A DNA stretch of 64,000 bases, from NCBI GenBank assembly GCA_963836355.1, contig CAWIJO010000010.1, forward strand, positions 558,001 to 622,000, given 5' to 3'. The notes under the pieces were generated by a model that made no database searches, was not told the DNA's origin, and worked only from the letters and a program-made list of their open reading frames with translations. This document shows positions 54,199 to 63,508 of this stretch, one piece after another. This stretch comes from Palsa-506 sp963836355. Its GTDB lineage: Bacteria > Actinomycetota > Actinomycetes > Streptosporangiales > Streptosporangiaceae. A program made the translations under genes and the position numbers. Positions within the stretch are counted from its first letter, which is position 1. Every line of letters begins with the position of its first letter.

Positions 54199-57085
54199 AT
54201 GGGGACGGTGGCGCCGATCCCTGGCATCCGCGGGCGTGAGGTGGAGATCGCGGTCCTTGGCGAGGTCCTGGACAGGGTCGCCTCGGGCCGACTGGCTGTC
54301 GTGCTGATCGAGGGTGAGGCCGGGATCGGCAAGACGCGGTTGCTGGCCGAAGTGCTTGAGGATGCGCGTGGTCGCGGCATGCAGGTGGCGGCGGGCGGGG
54401 CCGAGGAACTGGAGCGGACGAGGCCGTTCGGCCTTGTGGCCGACGTGCTGAGGTGCGTACGGTCATCCCTGGATCCGCGGCGTGCCGCGATCGCCGGGCT
54501 GCTGGCCACTCGTGGCGGCGGGGAGCAGGACCCGATCACGGTGACAAGCGATCAGGGTTTGCGGTTCCGGGCCGTGGACGCGTTTGCTGACTTGGTGGAG
54601 GAGCTCGCGCTGGCCGGGCCGCTGGTGATCGGGGTAGATGACTTGCAGTGGGCTGATCCATCCAGCCTGCTGACGCTGGGCGCGCTGGGCCGCCGCCTCG
54701 CCTATCTCCCGGTAGCCCTGATCGGGTGTTTCCGGCCGTCGCCACGCGTCCCCGACCTGGACCGGCTGGCCGGTGCGCTGGAGGATGCAGGCGCGAGGCA
54801 TCTCACCGTGCGCCCGCTCGCCGAGGAGGCCGTGGCCAGCCTGGTGGCCGAGACGGTCGCCGCCATTCCGGGCCGGGGACTGCTGGCCGGGATATCGGGG
54901 GCAGCGGGCAATCCGCTGTTCGTGACCGAACTGCTGGCCGCGCTGGTCCAGGAAGGGGCGATCGCGACCGCCGGCGGGCGGGCGGAGGTGTCGGAGCTAA
55001 CCCTGCCGCCGACGCTGCGGCTGACGATCCTGCGGCGGCTCAGCTTCCTGCCCGAGGACACCCTGCAGGCGCTGCAGGCTGCCTCGATCCTCGGGTCGGG
55101 ATTCTCGCTCGCGGACCTGGCCTCGGTCACCGGCCGGCCCGCGCTGGCCCTGTCGGTGGCGCTGATAGAGGCGATCAGGGCCCGTGTCGTGGAAGATGAC
55201 GGCGCCGTGCTGCGGTTCCGCCATGACCTGATCCGGGAGAGCATCTACGCGGATCTCGCCGGCCAGCGTGCGCCGCGGGCTGCACCGCGAAGCCGGCCAC
55301 CGGCTGGCGCAGACCGGAGCGCCGGCACTGCAGGTCGCCGAGCATCTCGCCCGCGGGGCTGACCGCGGCGACGCCATGGCCATCGAATGGCTGACCAGGG
55401 CCGCCCGCGAGGCGGCGGCGCGAGCACCGGATGTTGCCGCGGATCTGCTGGCCCGGGCAGCCGGGCTGATGGACCCGTCCGATCCTGGCCGCGACCGACT
55501 GCTCACCGAGCGGGCGAGCAGCCTGATGCTAGCGGGGCGGATCGCCGACGCCGAGGCGGCCTGCGAGCTGCTGCTGGACAGCGGCCATGACCCACTTGTG
55601 GAGGGCCTCGTCAGAATCTGCCTTGGCCACGCTCTCCTGGCGGCAGGACGGGCGAGTGATGCGCTGCAAGAGCTGGAGCGGGCGGTCGAGTCACCGTCGC
55701 TCACTGACACCGAACGAGCCTCCGCCCAGGCGTGGGCAGGCTTGGCCCGATTGTGGCTGGGAGACCTCGGCGGTGCGGCGGCCACCGCTGAGCAGGCCTG
55801 GCAAGCGGCCACCGCGGCCGGGGAACACCTGTCTACCAGCATCGCCATGACCTCGCTGGCCGGGGTCTCGGAGTTCCGCGGCCATCCCCGGGACGCGCTC
55901 CAGATCATCGACGATGCTGTGCGGCTGGCTGACCAGAGCCCCGGCAGGCAGGGACATCGCTTTCCGCTCTATTTCACCCGTGGCCACATTCTCATCGGGC
56001 TGGACCGGCTCGAGGAGGCCGGGGCGGCGCTCGAAAACGGCAGGCGGATCAGCGAGGAATTCGGCGTTCGGTGGCACCTGCCCAGATACCACGCTGTCCG
56101 CAGCGTAGGACGCTTCATCGCTGGGGAATGGGATGACGCCATTGCCGAGATCGATGCAAGCGTCGGGCTGGCGGATGAGACGGGTTCGAAATACAGCAAC
56201 GTCTACGCCCAAGGGGTCCTGTCCCTGATCAGCCTTCATCGGGGCGACCTCCGCCGCGCCAGGGAGGCCGCCGCCGCCGCCGCAGGCGAACTCTCCGGCA
56301 CCGGCCTCCGCTTGCGCACGGAGTGGGCAATGTGGGCGCATGCCCTGCTGCTCGAGGCCGACGGCAAGACCGCCAATGCGTTCGCGACCCTGGCCGAATG
56401 CTGGGACCAGTGCACCCAGCTGGGCCTCAAGCTGGAGTACCCGGTGCTCGGGGCCGATCTCGTCCGGATCGCGCTCGCGGTCGGCGAGCGGGGACGGGCC
56501 CGGGACGTGGCAGCGGCCGTCGTAGAAGTGGCGGATGAGAACGAAGTCTCCTCACTGGCCGGTGCCGCGCTTCGTTGTAGGGGCCTGGCCGACGATGATC
56601 CCATGGTCCTGTTCGCCGCGGTGGGCGCTTACGCGAGTAGTCGGCGGCCGCTGGAGTTGGCTCTCGCGTCCGAGGACGCAGGCGCCGCATTCACCAGGCA
56701 TGGGCACGTGGACCGCGCCCGTCCCCTGCTGGAACAGGCGATCGAGATCTTCGAGCGGCTCGACGCCGCACGGGACCTCGCCCGCGCCGAGGGGGTGCTG
56801 CGCACGGCGGGCATCCGGCGTGGCCGCCGGGGACCGCGGAGTCGGCCGCGGATCGGCTGGCACAGCCTCACCCCGACCGAGCACACGGTCGCCGGGATGG
56901 TCTGCGAGGGACTGTCCAATCCCCAGATCGGCGAGCGCTTGTACGTGTCACGCAGGACCGTGCAGACGCATCTCGCCCATGTCTTCGCCAAGCTGGATAT
57001 CTCCTCGCGCGCCCAGCTGGCAGCCGAGGTGACCCGGCAGCGACATCAAGAGCGGACCAGTGACACGGACGCCATCGGCGGGTAG
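54199..57085 (+). pseudogene. LAL-type (AAA ATPase plus LuxR) transcriptional activator, one-base frameshift
   Basis: ATG 54199. The ATPase half has GREVEIAVLGEVLDR, Walker A GEAGIGKTRLL (residues 39-49), Walker B VIGVDDLQWADPSSL and LIGCFRPSP. At 55256-55258 an extra C breaks DLPASVRRGLHREAGHRLAQ; the second frame then runs through TPR-like helices (SLMLAGRIADAEAACELLL, AMTSLAGVSEFRGHPRDALQ) to LTPTEHTVAGMVCEGLSNPQ IGERLYVSRRTVQTHLAHVF AKL, a LuxR helix-turn-helix. Removing one base gives about 960 residues, normal for the family. These proteins are ATP-dependent activators; lying at the end of the island, it may control the transporter operon. Confidence 0.88.
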
Positions 57086-57390
57086 GCTACGCGGGCAGTC
57101 CGCTACCGAATTTGCCGCATTGGGCTGATTCCCGCGGGAGCCGGCCTGGTAGCGGCCGAGGCCGTTGTATAGCACCGCCCTCGAGTACTCAGCCGCCGAG
57201 CAGGCCAGCGTCTGCATCTCCGGCAGGGATGATCCCGGTTGGCGCGGCCCTGCGGATATGCGCGGAGTTCTATCCAGGCGACCCATGTCCGCCAGATCCG
57301 CCGCCGTCTTCCGGGAATTTGGGCAGATCGCAACGCATCTGCGCGATAGGGCCTATCAATCGCGCGCGACAGCAACGCTTCCCCTGTTCA
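57086..57390. other. Gene-poor stretch before rnpB fragment 5
   Basis: Short frames only, for example FREFGQIATHLRDRAYQSR on the plus strand, without family match. No clear terminator after the LuxR gene. Confidence 0.4.
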
Positions 57391-57666
57391 GGCGGCGGGC
57401 GAGCTGGCCTGTAGGCCGGGTTCTGTGCACCCGCTCGCGCGGGCCGGCGGCCATCCATCTGGGACTGCCATTGCTGGCAGCCTCGTGCGGTCTACCCGCG
57501 AGCTCGGGCGGGCCGCCCTCAGACGCTCGCGCAGGAAACGCGCCCGCTAGGGCACGCCCCCCTCTTGCCCTTGCTCCGGGCGGGGTTTACCAAGCCGCCG
57601 CAGTCACCTGCGGCGCTGGTGGTCTCTTACACCACCAGCAGCCCTCTGTGACCTGCGCAGATGTAC
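57391..57666 (-). ncRNA. rnpB (fragment): RNase P RNA 3'-part fragment 5 (276 bp unit)
   Basis: Gap-free match to fragment 4 over 276 bp, with about a dozen mismatches, most of them in the foreign 5' leader (GTACATCTGCGCAGGTCAC). It contains the same conserved RNase P blocks and the same truncation point, so fragments 4 and 5 descend from one already truncated ancestor. It forms a direct repeat with 44207-44482 and encloses the 44.5-57.4 kb island. Confidence 0.93.
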
Positions 57667-57891
57667 TTTCCTGCTGGACTGCTATACCGGCCAACCGGAC
57701 TGGTCATGCCTCTGGCAAGAGCGTGACCAGCCAGAACCTCTCCCGATGCTACCTACCGCTGCCCTTCCCACACGACCAGGCATCCCATCAGGCCGACCGG
57801 CACCAGATTCTCGGAAGCCTCCAGATCGACCCCTCTCCCCCATAGCCGGCGGACGGGCGGCCGGTAGTGGTGCGGGCTCGGGTGCGGCGGA

Positions 57892-58250
57892 CGCGGTGCC
57901 CGGTCCCGGGCTGCCCGGTCCGGACATTCCGCGAGCAGGTCCCGGCGTGCTGGACCGTTACCAGCGGCGCACCACGCGGCTGGCGGAGCAGGCCGGCGCG
58001 GTCGCCCGCCGGTTAGCGGTCGTGCCGGGCCGGGCTGCTGACGGTGCTGGGAGTCCCGCTGTCGCGACACACCGCGCTGCGGATGCTGCTGCGGCTTCCC
58101 CTGCCCGAGGTCAGCGTGCCGCGGTGCTCGGCGTTGATGACTTCGCCTGCGCCGAGGTCACGCGTACGCGATCGTGCTGATCGACGCCGAGACCGGGGAG
58201 CGGGTCGATGTCCCGGCGGGCCGTAAGGCTGAGGTGCTCGAGGCGTACAC
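57892..58250 (+). pseudogene. ISL3-family transposase remnant
   Basis: Pieces in three frames: CPVPGCPVRTFREQVPGVLD RYQRR (zinc ribbon and helix), LAEQAGAVARRLAV, LGVPLSRHTALRMLLRLPLP EVSVPR, VLGVDDFA, and VLIDAETGERVDVPAGRKAE VLEAY. These are successive blocks of an ISL3 transposase N-terminal half, broken by several indels. The catalytic core is missing. Confidence 0.72.
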
Positions 58251-58293
58251 GGTCATGACAAGGGGGGCCAGGAGCAGGCCGCCGGGATTGGGG

Positions 58294-58881
58294 TCAGGTA
58301 AACAACTGGCGGGTCACCACGCCGTGGCCGACTTCGACGCCGGACAAGAGGGCGAACTGCTCCCCCGGGGCGAGGTAGTCGCTGACGTCATCGCCCAGCA
58401 CCAGTATGGTCGCGATGATGTCGGCAGTCCCCGGCCTCAGGGGGCTCCCGTCGGCGGCGGTGACCAGGGCACTGAACAGTCCGCTGCGGTGGGTTTCGCG
58501 GTGCGCGGCGCGCACTGCCAGGCGCCGGACGTGGAGTGGCGGCTCCGCATCGGGGCTGCCGTCCGCGGGCGGGTTCAGCGTGACCAGGGCCTGATACTTG
58601 TAGCGCTTCCTTGCGGTGATCCTTCTGCGTGGCATGACCGCTGCCCGGCGACGGGTCGGTGCCCTATCGCTGGAGGCACCGGGCAGGCCAGGACGCGCCA
58701 GCGTGGTGCCGGCGTCGCCCGGCGTGCCGTTGCCGCGGCTGCGCGCGATGGCCCGTTCTGGCTGGGGCCTGGAGTATCTCTCCCAGAGACGTAGCTGGTT
58801 GCGGTGGAGGCCGGCGACAACGCGTAGCCCGCGGGCAGCGGTGTGGCGAAGCCGGCTAGTGCCAGGTGACTGGAGTTGCAT
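58294..58881 (-). CDS. Conserved hypothetical with EF-Tu-like C-terminal domain
   Basis: 195 residues from ATG 58881, which has a perfect AAGGAGGCAGCC leader. The N-terminal 45 residues (SRLRHTAARGLRVVAGLHRN QLRLWERYSRP) are a basic helix. The middle is a disordered Arg/Pro region. The C-terminal 112 residues (KRYKYQALVTLNPPADGSPD, RSGLFSALVTAADGSPLRPG, ILVLGDDVSDYLAPGEQFAL, VGHGVVTRQLF) look like an EF-Tu/translation-factor beta-barrel found in uncharacterised actinobacterial proteins. The two parts may once have been separate genes. Function unknown. Confidence 0.6.
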   Translation of the reverse strand: MQLQSPGTSRLRHTAARGLRVVAGLHRNQLRLWERYSRPQPERAIARSRGNGTPGDAGTTLARPGLPGASSDRAPTRRRAAVMPRRRITARKRYKYQALVTLNPPADGSPDAEPPLHVRRLAVRAAHRETHRSGLFSALVTAADGSPLRPGTADIIATILVLGDDVSDYLAPGEQFALLSGVEVGHGVVTRQLFT

Positions 58882-59012
58882 GGCTGCCTCCTTGTGCGAG
58901 GGTTCCCCGCGGTGTGCTCCGGCGTGTACTGCCATGGAAGCTGGCGGGCGTGAAGTTTTGATGCTGTGCTTGTGGCGCGCAGATGATCGGAGCCCGCTTT
59001 CCAGCTGGCAGG

Positions 59013-59756
59013 TCAGGCCGCTGGCCGGCGGGTGACCTGCACCTGCCACCGGTCCGGCCCGTCCTGCAGGTAGACGAAGCCGTAGCCGCCGGGGCTGAGC
59101 ACATCCAGTTGCCGCCACACCAGGTGGGGGTCGGTGCCGGCATGCAGCTCCACCTGCTCACCACGGCGCAGCCGCAGCAGCCGGTGAACCACCGCGTCGA
59201 CGGCCCGCGCGGCGGGCAGGGCGTCGAGGTCGATCACCGGTCCCTCGGTGAGCGGATACCACTCATGCGGCTGCCCGCCCAGCATGGTGGTCGCTGGCAC
59301 CTTGCCCGGTGCGCCGGCCGCTGCCAGCAGTGCCTGCCCGGCGTGGAAGTGGCGCTCGAGCTGGTGCAGGAAATCCCGGATGGCCGCGGCGAGCTCGGCG
59401 GGAGACCAGGTGCTCTCGCCGGCGGCCACACGCTCCAGCGTCTCGATGGCGGCGCGCAGGCGGGCATGGTCGCGGGCCAGCCGGGAAATGCCCGGCGACG
59501 CGCCAGCGGGGAATAGGAGCCTCTCCTCGTCGGCGTCCTGGCCCAGCACCTCCGCACGGAGGTAGCCAAGAAGCGCCTGCAGTTCGCGGGCAGGCCACCG
59601 GTCCTCGGCGGTCACGGCCAGCAGGTCCTCGGCCCGGATCACCACCTGGCTCAGCAGCGATGCGTGCTCGTCGGCCAGCGTGAGCGGCGAGTCGCCGGGC
59701 ATGGCCGCAGCTGTCTGGAACGGTTCGTATCCGGGTGTCTGGCTTACGGTACTCAT
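59013..59756 (-). CDS. Hemerythrin-like protein fused to DUF2249
   Basis: 247 residues. The HHE-type bundle shows LADEHASLLSQVVIRAEDLL, QDADEERLLFPAG, LARDHARLRAAIETLERVAA and QLERHFHAGQALLAA with spaced His/Glu ligands. The C-terminal DUF2249 domain reads LDALPAARAVDAVVHRLLRL RRGEQVELHAGTDPHLVWRQ, GFVYLQDGPDRWQVQVTRRP. Such fusions are linked to NO or redox metabolism in actinobacteria. A ribosome site (AGAAGGAG) and an AT-rich promoter region l precede it. Intact. Confidence 0.9.
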   Translation of the reverse strand: MSTVSQTPGYEPFQTAAAMPGDSPLTLADEHASLLSQVVIRAEDLLAVTAEDRWPARELQALLGYLRAEVLGQDADEERLLFPAGASPGISRLARDHARLRAAIETLERVAAGESTWSPAELAAAIRDFLHQLERHFHAGQALLAAAGAPGKVPATTMLGGQPHEWYPLTEGPVIDLDALPAARAVDAVVHRLLRLRRGEQVELHAGTDPHLVWRQLDVLSPGGYGFVYLQDGPDRWQVQVTRRPAA

Positions 59757-59767
59757 GACGGCTCCTT

Positions 59768-59814
59768 CTCCTCAATTATTACAGAAAAGATAGTAAAAAA
59801 CAAGAGGTCGGTGT
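59768..59814 (-). promoter_or_regulatory. AT-rich promoter of the hemerythrin-DUF2249 gene
   Basis: On the minus strand TTGTTT is followed after 16 bases by TAATAA, 20-odd bases before the ribosome site. This is the most AT-rich spot in the surrounding DNA. It contains GATAGTAAAAAA on the plus strand, similar to TAGTAGAAAC in front of the regulator at 63509, so both may share an operator. Confidence 0.5.
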
Positions 59815-59885
59815 TAAGATGCACGGCAGGCGCCCCTGGTCGCGGCGCAGCCCGGTAGGCGGGCCGGGGAAGGCGCGGTGACCTG

Positions 59886-59995
59886 TCGACGGAGCTGATC
59901 CGGAATCTGGCGGTGCGGCGGCCGGGCACGCCTGTGCTGAGCGTCTATGTGCGGACCGATCCGCGCGATCCGGCTAACACGGCCCGCTGTGATCG
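59886..59995 (+). pseudogene. VLRF1 (Vms1/eRF1-like) family N-terminal fragment
   Basis: Reads LSTELIRNLAVRRPGTPVLS VYVRTDPRDPANTARC, the characteristic start of actinobacterial VLRF1-family release-factor-like proteins (PVLSVYLRTDPRDPANT). The rest is lost within a few codons. Confidence 0.6.
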
Positions 59996-60303
59996 GGCGA
60001 ATTCAGCGGTGATCAAGACCGTGCCCGGCAGCGGCTGCCGGCTAGGGGCCCTCTCCGGGCCGCCGAGCCTGCCCGCCGGTTCGTCAACTCGATCGCCGGG
60101 GAAGGCTGGAAACCGCGCAACCGCGCAACCGCGCAACCGGGCAGCTGGCTGCTCCCGAGCTGGCATGCCCGGATCTTCCGGGCAGTTCCCCACCTGATCG
60201 TCACATCCGCGGCACGGCGCCTGCACAGGTTCTGGCTTGGCTATGGGCGACCGGGCCGCCAGGGCGCGGCCCGGGTTCTGCAGTAAGCCGAGGAAGGATC
60301 CCG
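59996..60303. other. Gene-poor stretch
   Basis: No supported gene. The triplet-like CGCGCAACC occurs three times in tandem near 60114-60138. Otherwise nothing recognised. Confidence 0.4.
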
Positions 60304-60901
60304 ATGACAGTGACACGCAGCGGCTGGCGGATGGTGCTCGCCGCTGCCGCCGCCGCGTCCGCTCTGATGGCCAGCACCGGGACTGGCCTCGGCGGCGGCG
60401 GCCAGGGCGCCACAGCCGGCGGCGGCGCCCAGGCGAGCTACGGCCTGGGCGGCCGTGAGATCCTGCCCTTCGCTGTCCTGGTCCGCACGCCCCGCGGACC
60501 CGGGCCCGAGGTTGTCGTTGATGAGCACCGGCATCACCGCAACCAGCGCGCCCTCGGCGCGGATGCCACCAGCGTCCAGGTCCAGCAGCCCGGCGATCCT
60601 TTGCCCGGCTCCGCCCGCTGGGCCCGGCAGCTCCGCCGCGGGCGCACCGGACGGTGCCGTCGGCGCATTCTCGGCTGGACCGCTGAATCCGGCCGTGCTG
60701 CTTCCGCGTGGCCTGATCCGCAGGGCTGCGCACGCCGCGCCCGCCATCGTGGCATCACTGCCCTGGGCCCTGGCCACCCGGGCCACCGTCGGACAGGACT
60801 CGGCCGGACCGGAGCCGACACCATCATCAGAGGGACAGCTGGCCGCCGGCCCGCGCAGCGTCGCCACGGCCGGCACCTTGTCCCTGCCACGGTGGCGGGC
60901 C
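60304..60901 (+). other. Possible secreted-protein start, then unassigned
   Basis: ATG 60304 has GAGGAAGG upstream and encodes SGWRMVLAAAAAASALMAST, a plausible signal peptide, then a Gly-rich stretch. Further on the frame becomes Arg-rich and unlike protein. It may be the decayed start of a secreted protein. The rest to 60901 holds no clear gene. Confidence 0.3.
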
Positions 60902-61123
60902 GTGCTGGAAGGCCGGTGGCAGGCGCGGCTGAGCAAGGTCACCGAGCTGTCCGTGGCCTATCACGACACCGCGGAACTCATCCAGGCCGTCTATCACAGC
61001 GGCGATCACGCATCCCAGAGGCAGCTACAGCGGTTGCTGCGCCAGGCCGTCACCGCCCGCCGTGCCCTGGCCGACACTGAAGAAGCGCTCAGCCGACTCT
61101 CCGCAGGCCGCTATGGACGTTGT
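60902..61123 (+). pseudogene. TraR/DksA zinc-finger protein cut off before its zinc finger
   Basis: Reads LEGRWQARLSKVTELSVAYH, RQLQRLLRQAVTARRALADT EEALSRLSAGRYGRC, the coiled coil and first zinc ligand of TraR/DksA-type proteins (RYGRCxxCG). After the first Cys the sequence switches to unrelated DNA (GGTTATGTCAATCTCATTTG), 50 bases before the IS30. The zinc finger is missing. Start unclear; GTG 60902 is possible. Confidence 0.72.
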
Positions 61124-61210
61124 GGTTATGTCAATCTCATTTGGCCCCACCTTCTCCGGCGGATTCCAGCCATCGTCGCAACACAGCCTGTGATAGCCGG
61201 ATGGTAGCGG

Positions 61211-61891
61211 CTAGCGGACGACGGTCCGGGCCAGGTCGATGACTGGGGTGTCGGCGTGTCGTGACCAGGCCTGAAGCGCGGCGGCGAGGATGAGAGCGCT
61301 GCCGTAGAGGACGTGATGGCCGCCTTGCCGGGTGATCAGCGCGTCGAGGGCGGCGAAGGCGCGTCCCTTGCGCGCGAGGGTGAGGATGTCGGTGGCGGCG
61401 CGTTCGCCGGTCCAGTGCCCGGCAGGCAGCCGGGTCAGCTTTGCCAGGCCGGCCGGGGCTTGGGTGTCGTTTCCGCTCAGCCACTGGTCGAGCAGGCCCA
61501 GCGCGAGCCCGACGCAGGCGGAGACGGTGGCCGACGAACCGTCCGGGGACTCGGGCTGGGCCTGGTCCAAGATCGAGGCGGCGAGCCGTGTGTCGCCGTC
61601 GGCAATGGCCTCGGCGGTGAGTCTCATGGTGACGGCTGCTAGTTCGCGGGCCTGGCCGGCGGGGGTGAACATGGCCATGTTGTGCCGTTCGACGGCGCGG
61701 CCGAGCGCCCGCTGGAGTGTGTCCAGGTCGGGGACGTCGATGTTATCGACGTCGATGCCTTCCTCGGCCAGCAGCGGCGCCAGCTCGTGCAGCAGCTCGT
61801 TCGCCATGCCGGGCTTGAACTGGATTTCCGGCAGCCCCGCAGGCGGCGGCTCGGGAGTGCGGCGTCGGATGTCTGGCACGCGGACCATCAT
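61211..61891 (-). CDS. Passenger gene of the IS30 element, unknown function
   Basis: 226 residues, ATG 61891 or 61888. All-helical, Leu/Ala-rich: GMANELLHELAPLLAEEGID VDNIDVPDLDTLQRALGRAV, LAAVTMRLTAEAIADGDTRL, SACVGLALGLLDQWLS and a C-terminal DALITRQGGHHVLYGSALIL AAALQAW. No signal peptide or catalytic motif is seen. It follows the transposase by 40 bases in the same direction and lies inside the inverted repeats, so it should move with the element. I do not recognise the family. Confidence 0.7.
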   Translation of the reverse strand: MMVRVPDIRRRTPEPPPAGLPEIQFKPGMANELLHELAPLLAEEGIDVDNIDVPDLDTLQRALGRAVERHNMAMFTPAGQARELAAVTMRLTAEAIADGDTRLAASILDQAQPESPDGSSATVSACVGLALGLLDQWLSGNDTQAPAGLAKLTRLPAGHWTGERAATDILTLARKGRAFAALDALITRQGGHHVLYGSALILAAALQAWSRHADTPVIDLARTVVR

Positions 61892-61931
61892 CGCAGGCCC
61901 GCCCGCCGGGGTGCTGGCGTGCCGTCGTGGT

Positions 61932-63137
61932 TCACAGGCCGAGCCGTGCGGTGGGGGTGTCCCAGCCGAGAGTCTTGCGCGGCCGGGTGTTCAGCTCGGC
62001 GGCCACTGCGGCCAGCTCGCCCGGCCCGTGGGCGCGCAGGTCGCTGCCCTTGGGGAAGTACTGGCGGAGCAGGCCGTTGGTGTTCTCGTTAGACGGTCGC
62101 TGCCAGGGGCTGGCCTTGTCGCAGAAGTACACCGGCATGCCCAGCGCGGCGGTGATCTCCCGGTGCAGCGCCATCTCTTTGCCCTGGTCCCAGGTTAGCG
62201 AGCGGCGCATCTGCGGGGGCAGCGAAGACATGGCGGCGATGAGTGCGTCGCGGACCGCCTCGGCGGTGTGCCGGCCGGGCAGGTGGAGCAGGATCGTGAA
62301 CCGCGACGCCCGGTCCACCAGGGTGCCGATCGCTGACCGGTTGGACGCGCCGGTAATCAGGTCGCCCTCCCAGTGCCCGCACTCGCCGCGGCCAGCGGCC
62401 TCGGCGGGCCGCTGATCAAGCATGGTCATGGCGGTGATCCCGTTCAGGCGGCGCTCGCCCGGCCGCCGGTGTGGCCTGCGCCGCCGTCTGCGGGTGCGCA
62501 GTACCCGGGCTGGCAGCTCGCGGGAAAGCCCGCCGAGCTCGGAGCGGTAGACCGCCTGGTAGATGGTCTCGTGCACGACATGTCGCGCCCGCTCGCCAGG
62601 GAACGCGCGGCGCAGCGCCTGACTGACCTGCTCCGGGCTCCACCGCCTGGCCAGCCGCTCCTGCACGAACTGCCGTAGTACCTCATCACCAGCGATCTTG
62701 CCCGCCCGCGGCCGGGTACGCCGCCGCGCGGCCAGCTTGCGCGCGGCAAATGGCCGGTACTGGCCGCTGCCCGGATCCCGGTTCCGGCGCAGCTCCCGGC
62801 TGATCGTCGACGGGCTGCGGCCCAGCCGCTCCGCGATCACCCGCACCCCGGCCCCCGCCTTGCGCAGGTCAGCGATCCGCACCCGCTCATCCTCAGACAA
62901 ATACCGGTCAGAGATCTCCCGCCCGGCCACCTGCCCCCGTGTGACCACGGGAGAATAATGCAGCTTCCTGCCGTCCCTGGTGACGATTGTGCGGCCGTGT
63001 CGCCACCATTTCCCGGTCCGCCGGTTGATCCCGACGATCCGGCACGCCTCCGAGTTGTTGTAGCCCTGCGCGATCAGCCTGGCGAACTGCTCACGCTTCT
63101 CGACCTGCGGCAGCGCTCCCGGTCCCCGGCGCCCCAT
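61932..63137 (-). CDS. IS30-family transposase
   Basis: 401 residues. N-terminal helix-turn-helix REQFARLIAQGYNNSEACRI VGINRRTGKWW, second HTH VRVIAERLGRSPSTISRELR RN, then the DDE core: CGHWEGDLITGASNRSAIGT LVDRASRF (two Asp), SLTWDQGKEMALHREITAAL, and SPWQRPSNENTNGLLRQYFP KGSDL (Glu). Intact, likely active. Confidence 0.94.
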   Translation of the reverse strand: MGRRGPGALPQVEKREQFARLIAQGYNNSEACRIVGINRRTGKWWRHGRTIVTRDGRKLHYSPVVTRGQVAGREISDRYLSEDERVRIADLRKAGAGVRVIAERLGRSPSTISRELRRNRDPGSGQYRPFAARKLAARRRTRPRAGKIAGDEVLRQFVQERLARRWSPEQVSQALRRAFPGERARHVVHETIYQAVYRSELGGLSRELPARVLRTRRRRRRPHRRPGERRLNGITAMTMLDQRPAEAAGRGECGHWEGDLITGASNRSAIGTLVDRASRFTILLHLPGRHTAEAVRDALIAAMSSLPPQMRRSLTWDQGKEMALHREITAALGMPVYFCDKASPWQRPSNENTNGLLRQYFPKGSDLRAHGPGELAAVAAELNTRPRKTLGWDTPTARLGL

Positions 63138-63170
63138 CGCAACCCCCGAACATGTCGGATGTTGCGACGA

Positions 63171-63508
63171 CCGCTAGAAACCGCCTGCCAGCCGGATGCT
63201 CGATCGGCTGCTCATCCCGGTCCTGGGGGCGCGGGCTGATGCGTGCAGGTGCTGACCGGTGCGCTGACGTTCCTGCGGCCCGTCACCGTCGGCGGAGGGC
63301 CGGCGGCAACCGGCGGCTGACCGAGATCCTGGAATTCGCATGGCGCAGCCGGGCTGTGCTCGGCAACGCCGGAGTACTCGGGCTGGCCACGCTGCCGCAA
63401 GTGGCGGATGCCGGCGTGGGCGACGATACCCTCCGAGTGCCGTGCCCGGCGTTACCTCCTTGTTGCGAGTTTTTAGTTTCTACTACCTGACTGATGTAAA
63501 CTGCAGCA
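63171..63508. promoter_or_regulatory. Gene-poor stretch ending in the promoter of the last gene
   Basis: No convincing frame. At 63462-63500 an AT-richer segment (GAGTTTTTAGTTTCTACTAC, then TGATGTAAACT) offers TAGTTT and GTAAAC spaced by 16 bases, and a near-palindrome TAGTTTCTACTA that could be an operator for the regulator itself. Confidence 0.45.

Larger units (their letters stand above)
61173..63170 (-). mobile_element. IS30-family element with a passenger gene
   Basis: TCGTCGCAACA at 61173-61183 is repeated in inverse at 63160-63170, giving likely ends. Inside are the transposase (right) and an unrelated 226-codon gene (left), both leftward. A 2.0-kb IS30 is long for the family, the excess being the passenger gene. 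No target duplication was identified. Confidence 0.65.

Noticed and set aside
61211..61891. Known defence or toxin gene carried by the IS30
   Set aside because: No motif of any toxin, nuclease or antitoxin family was visible.
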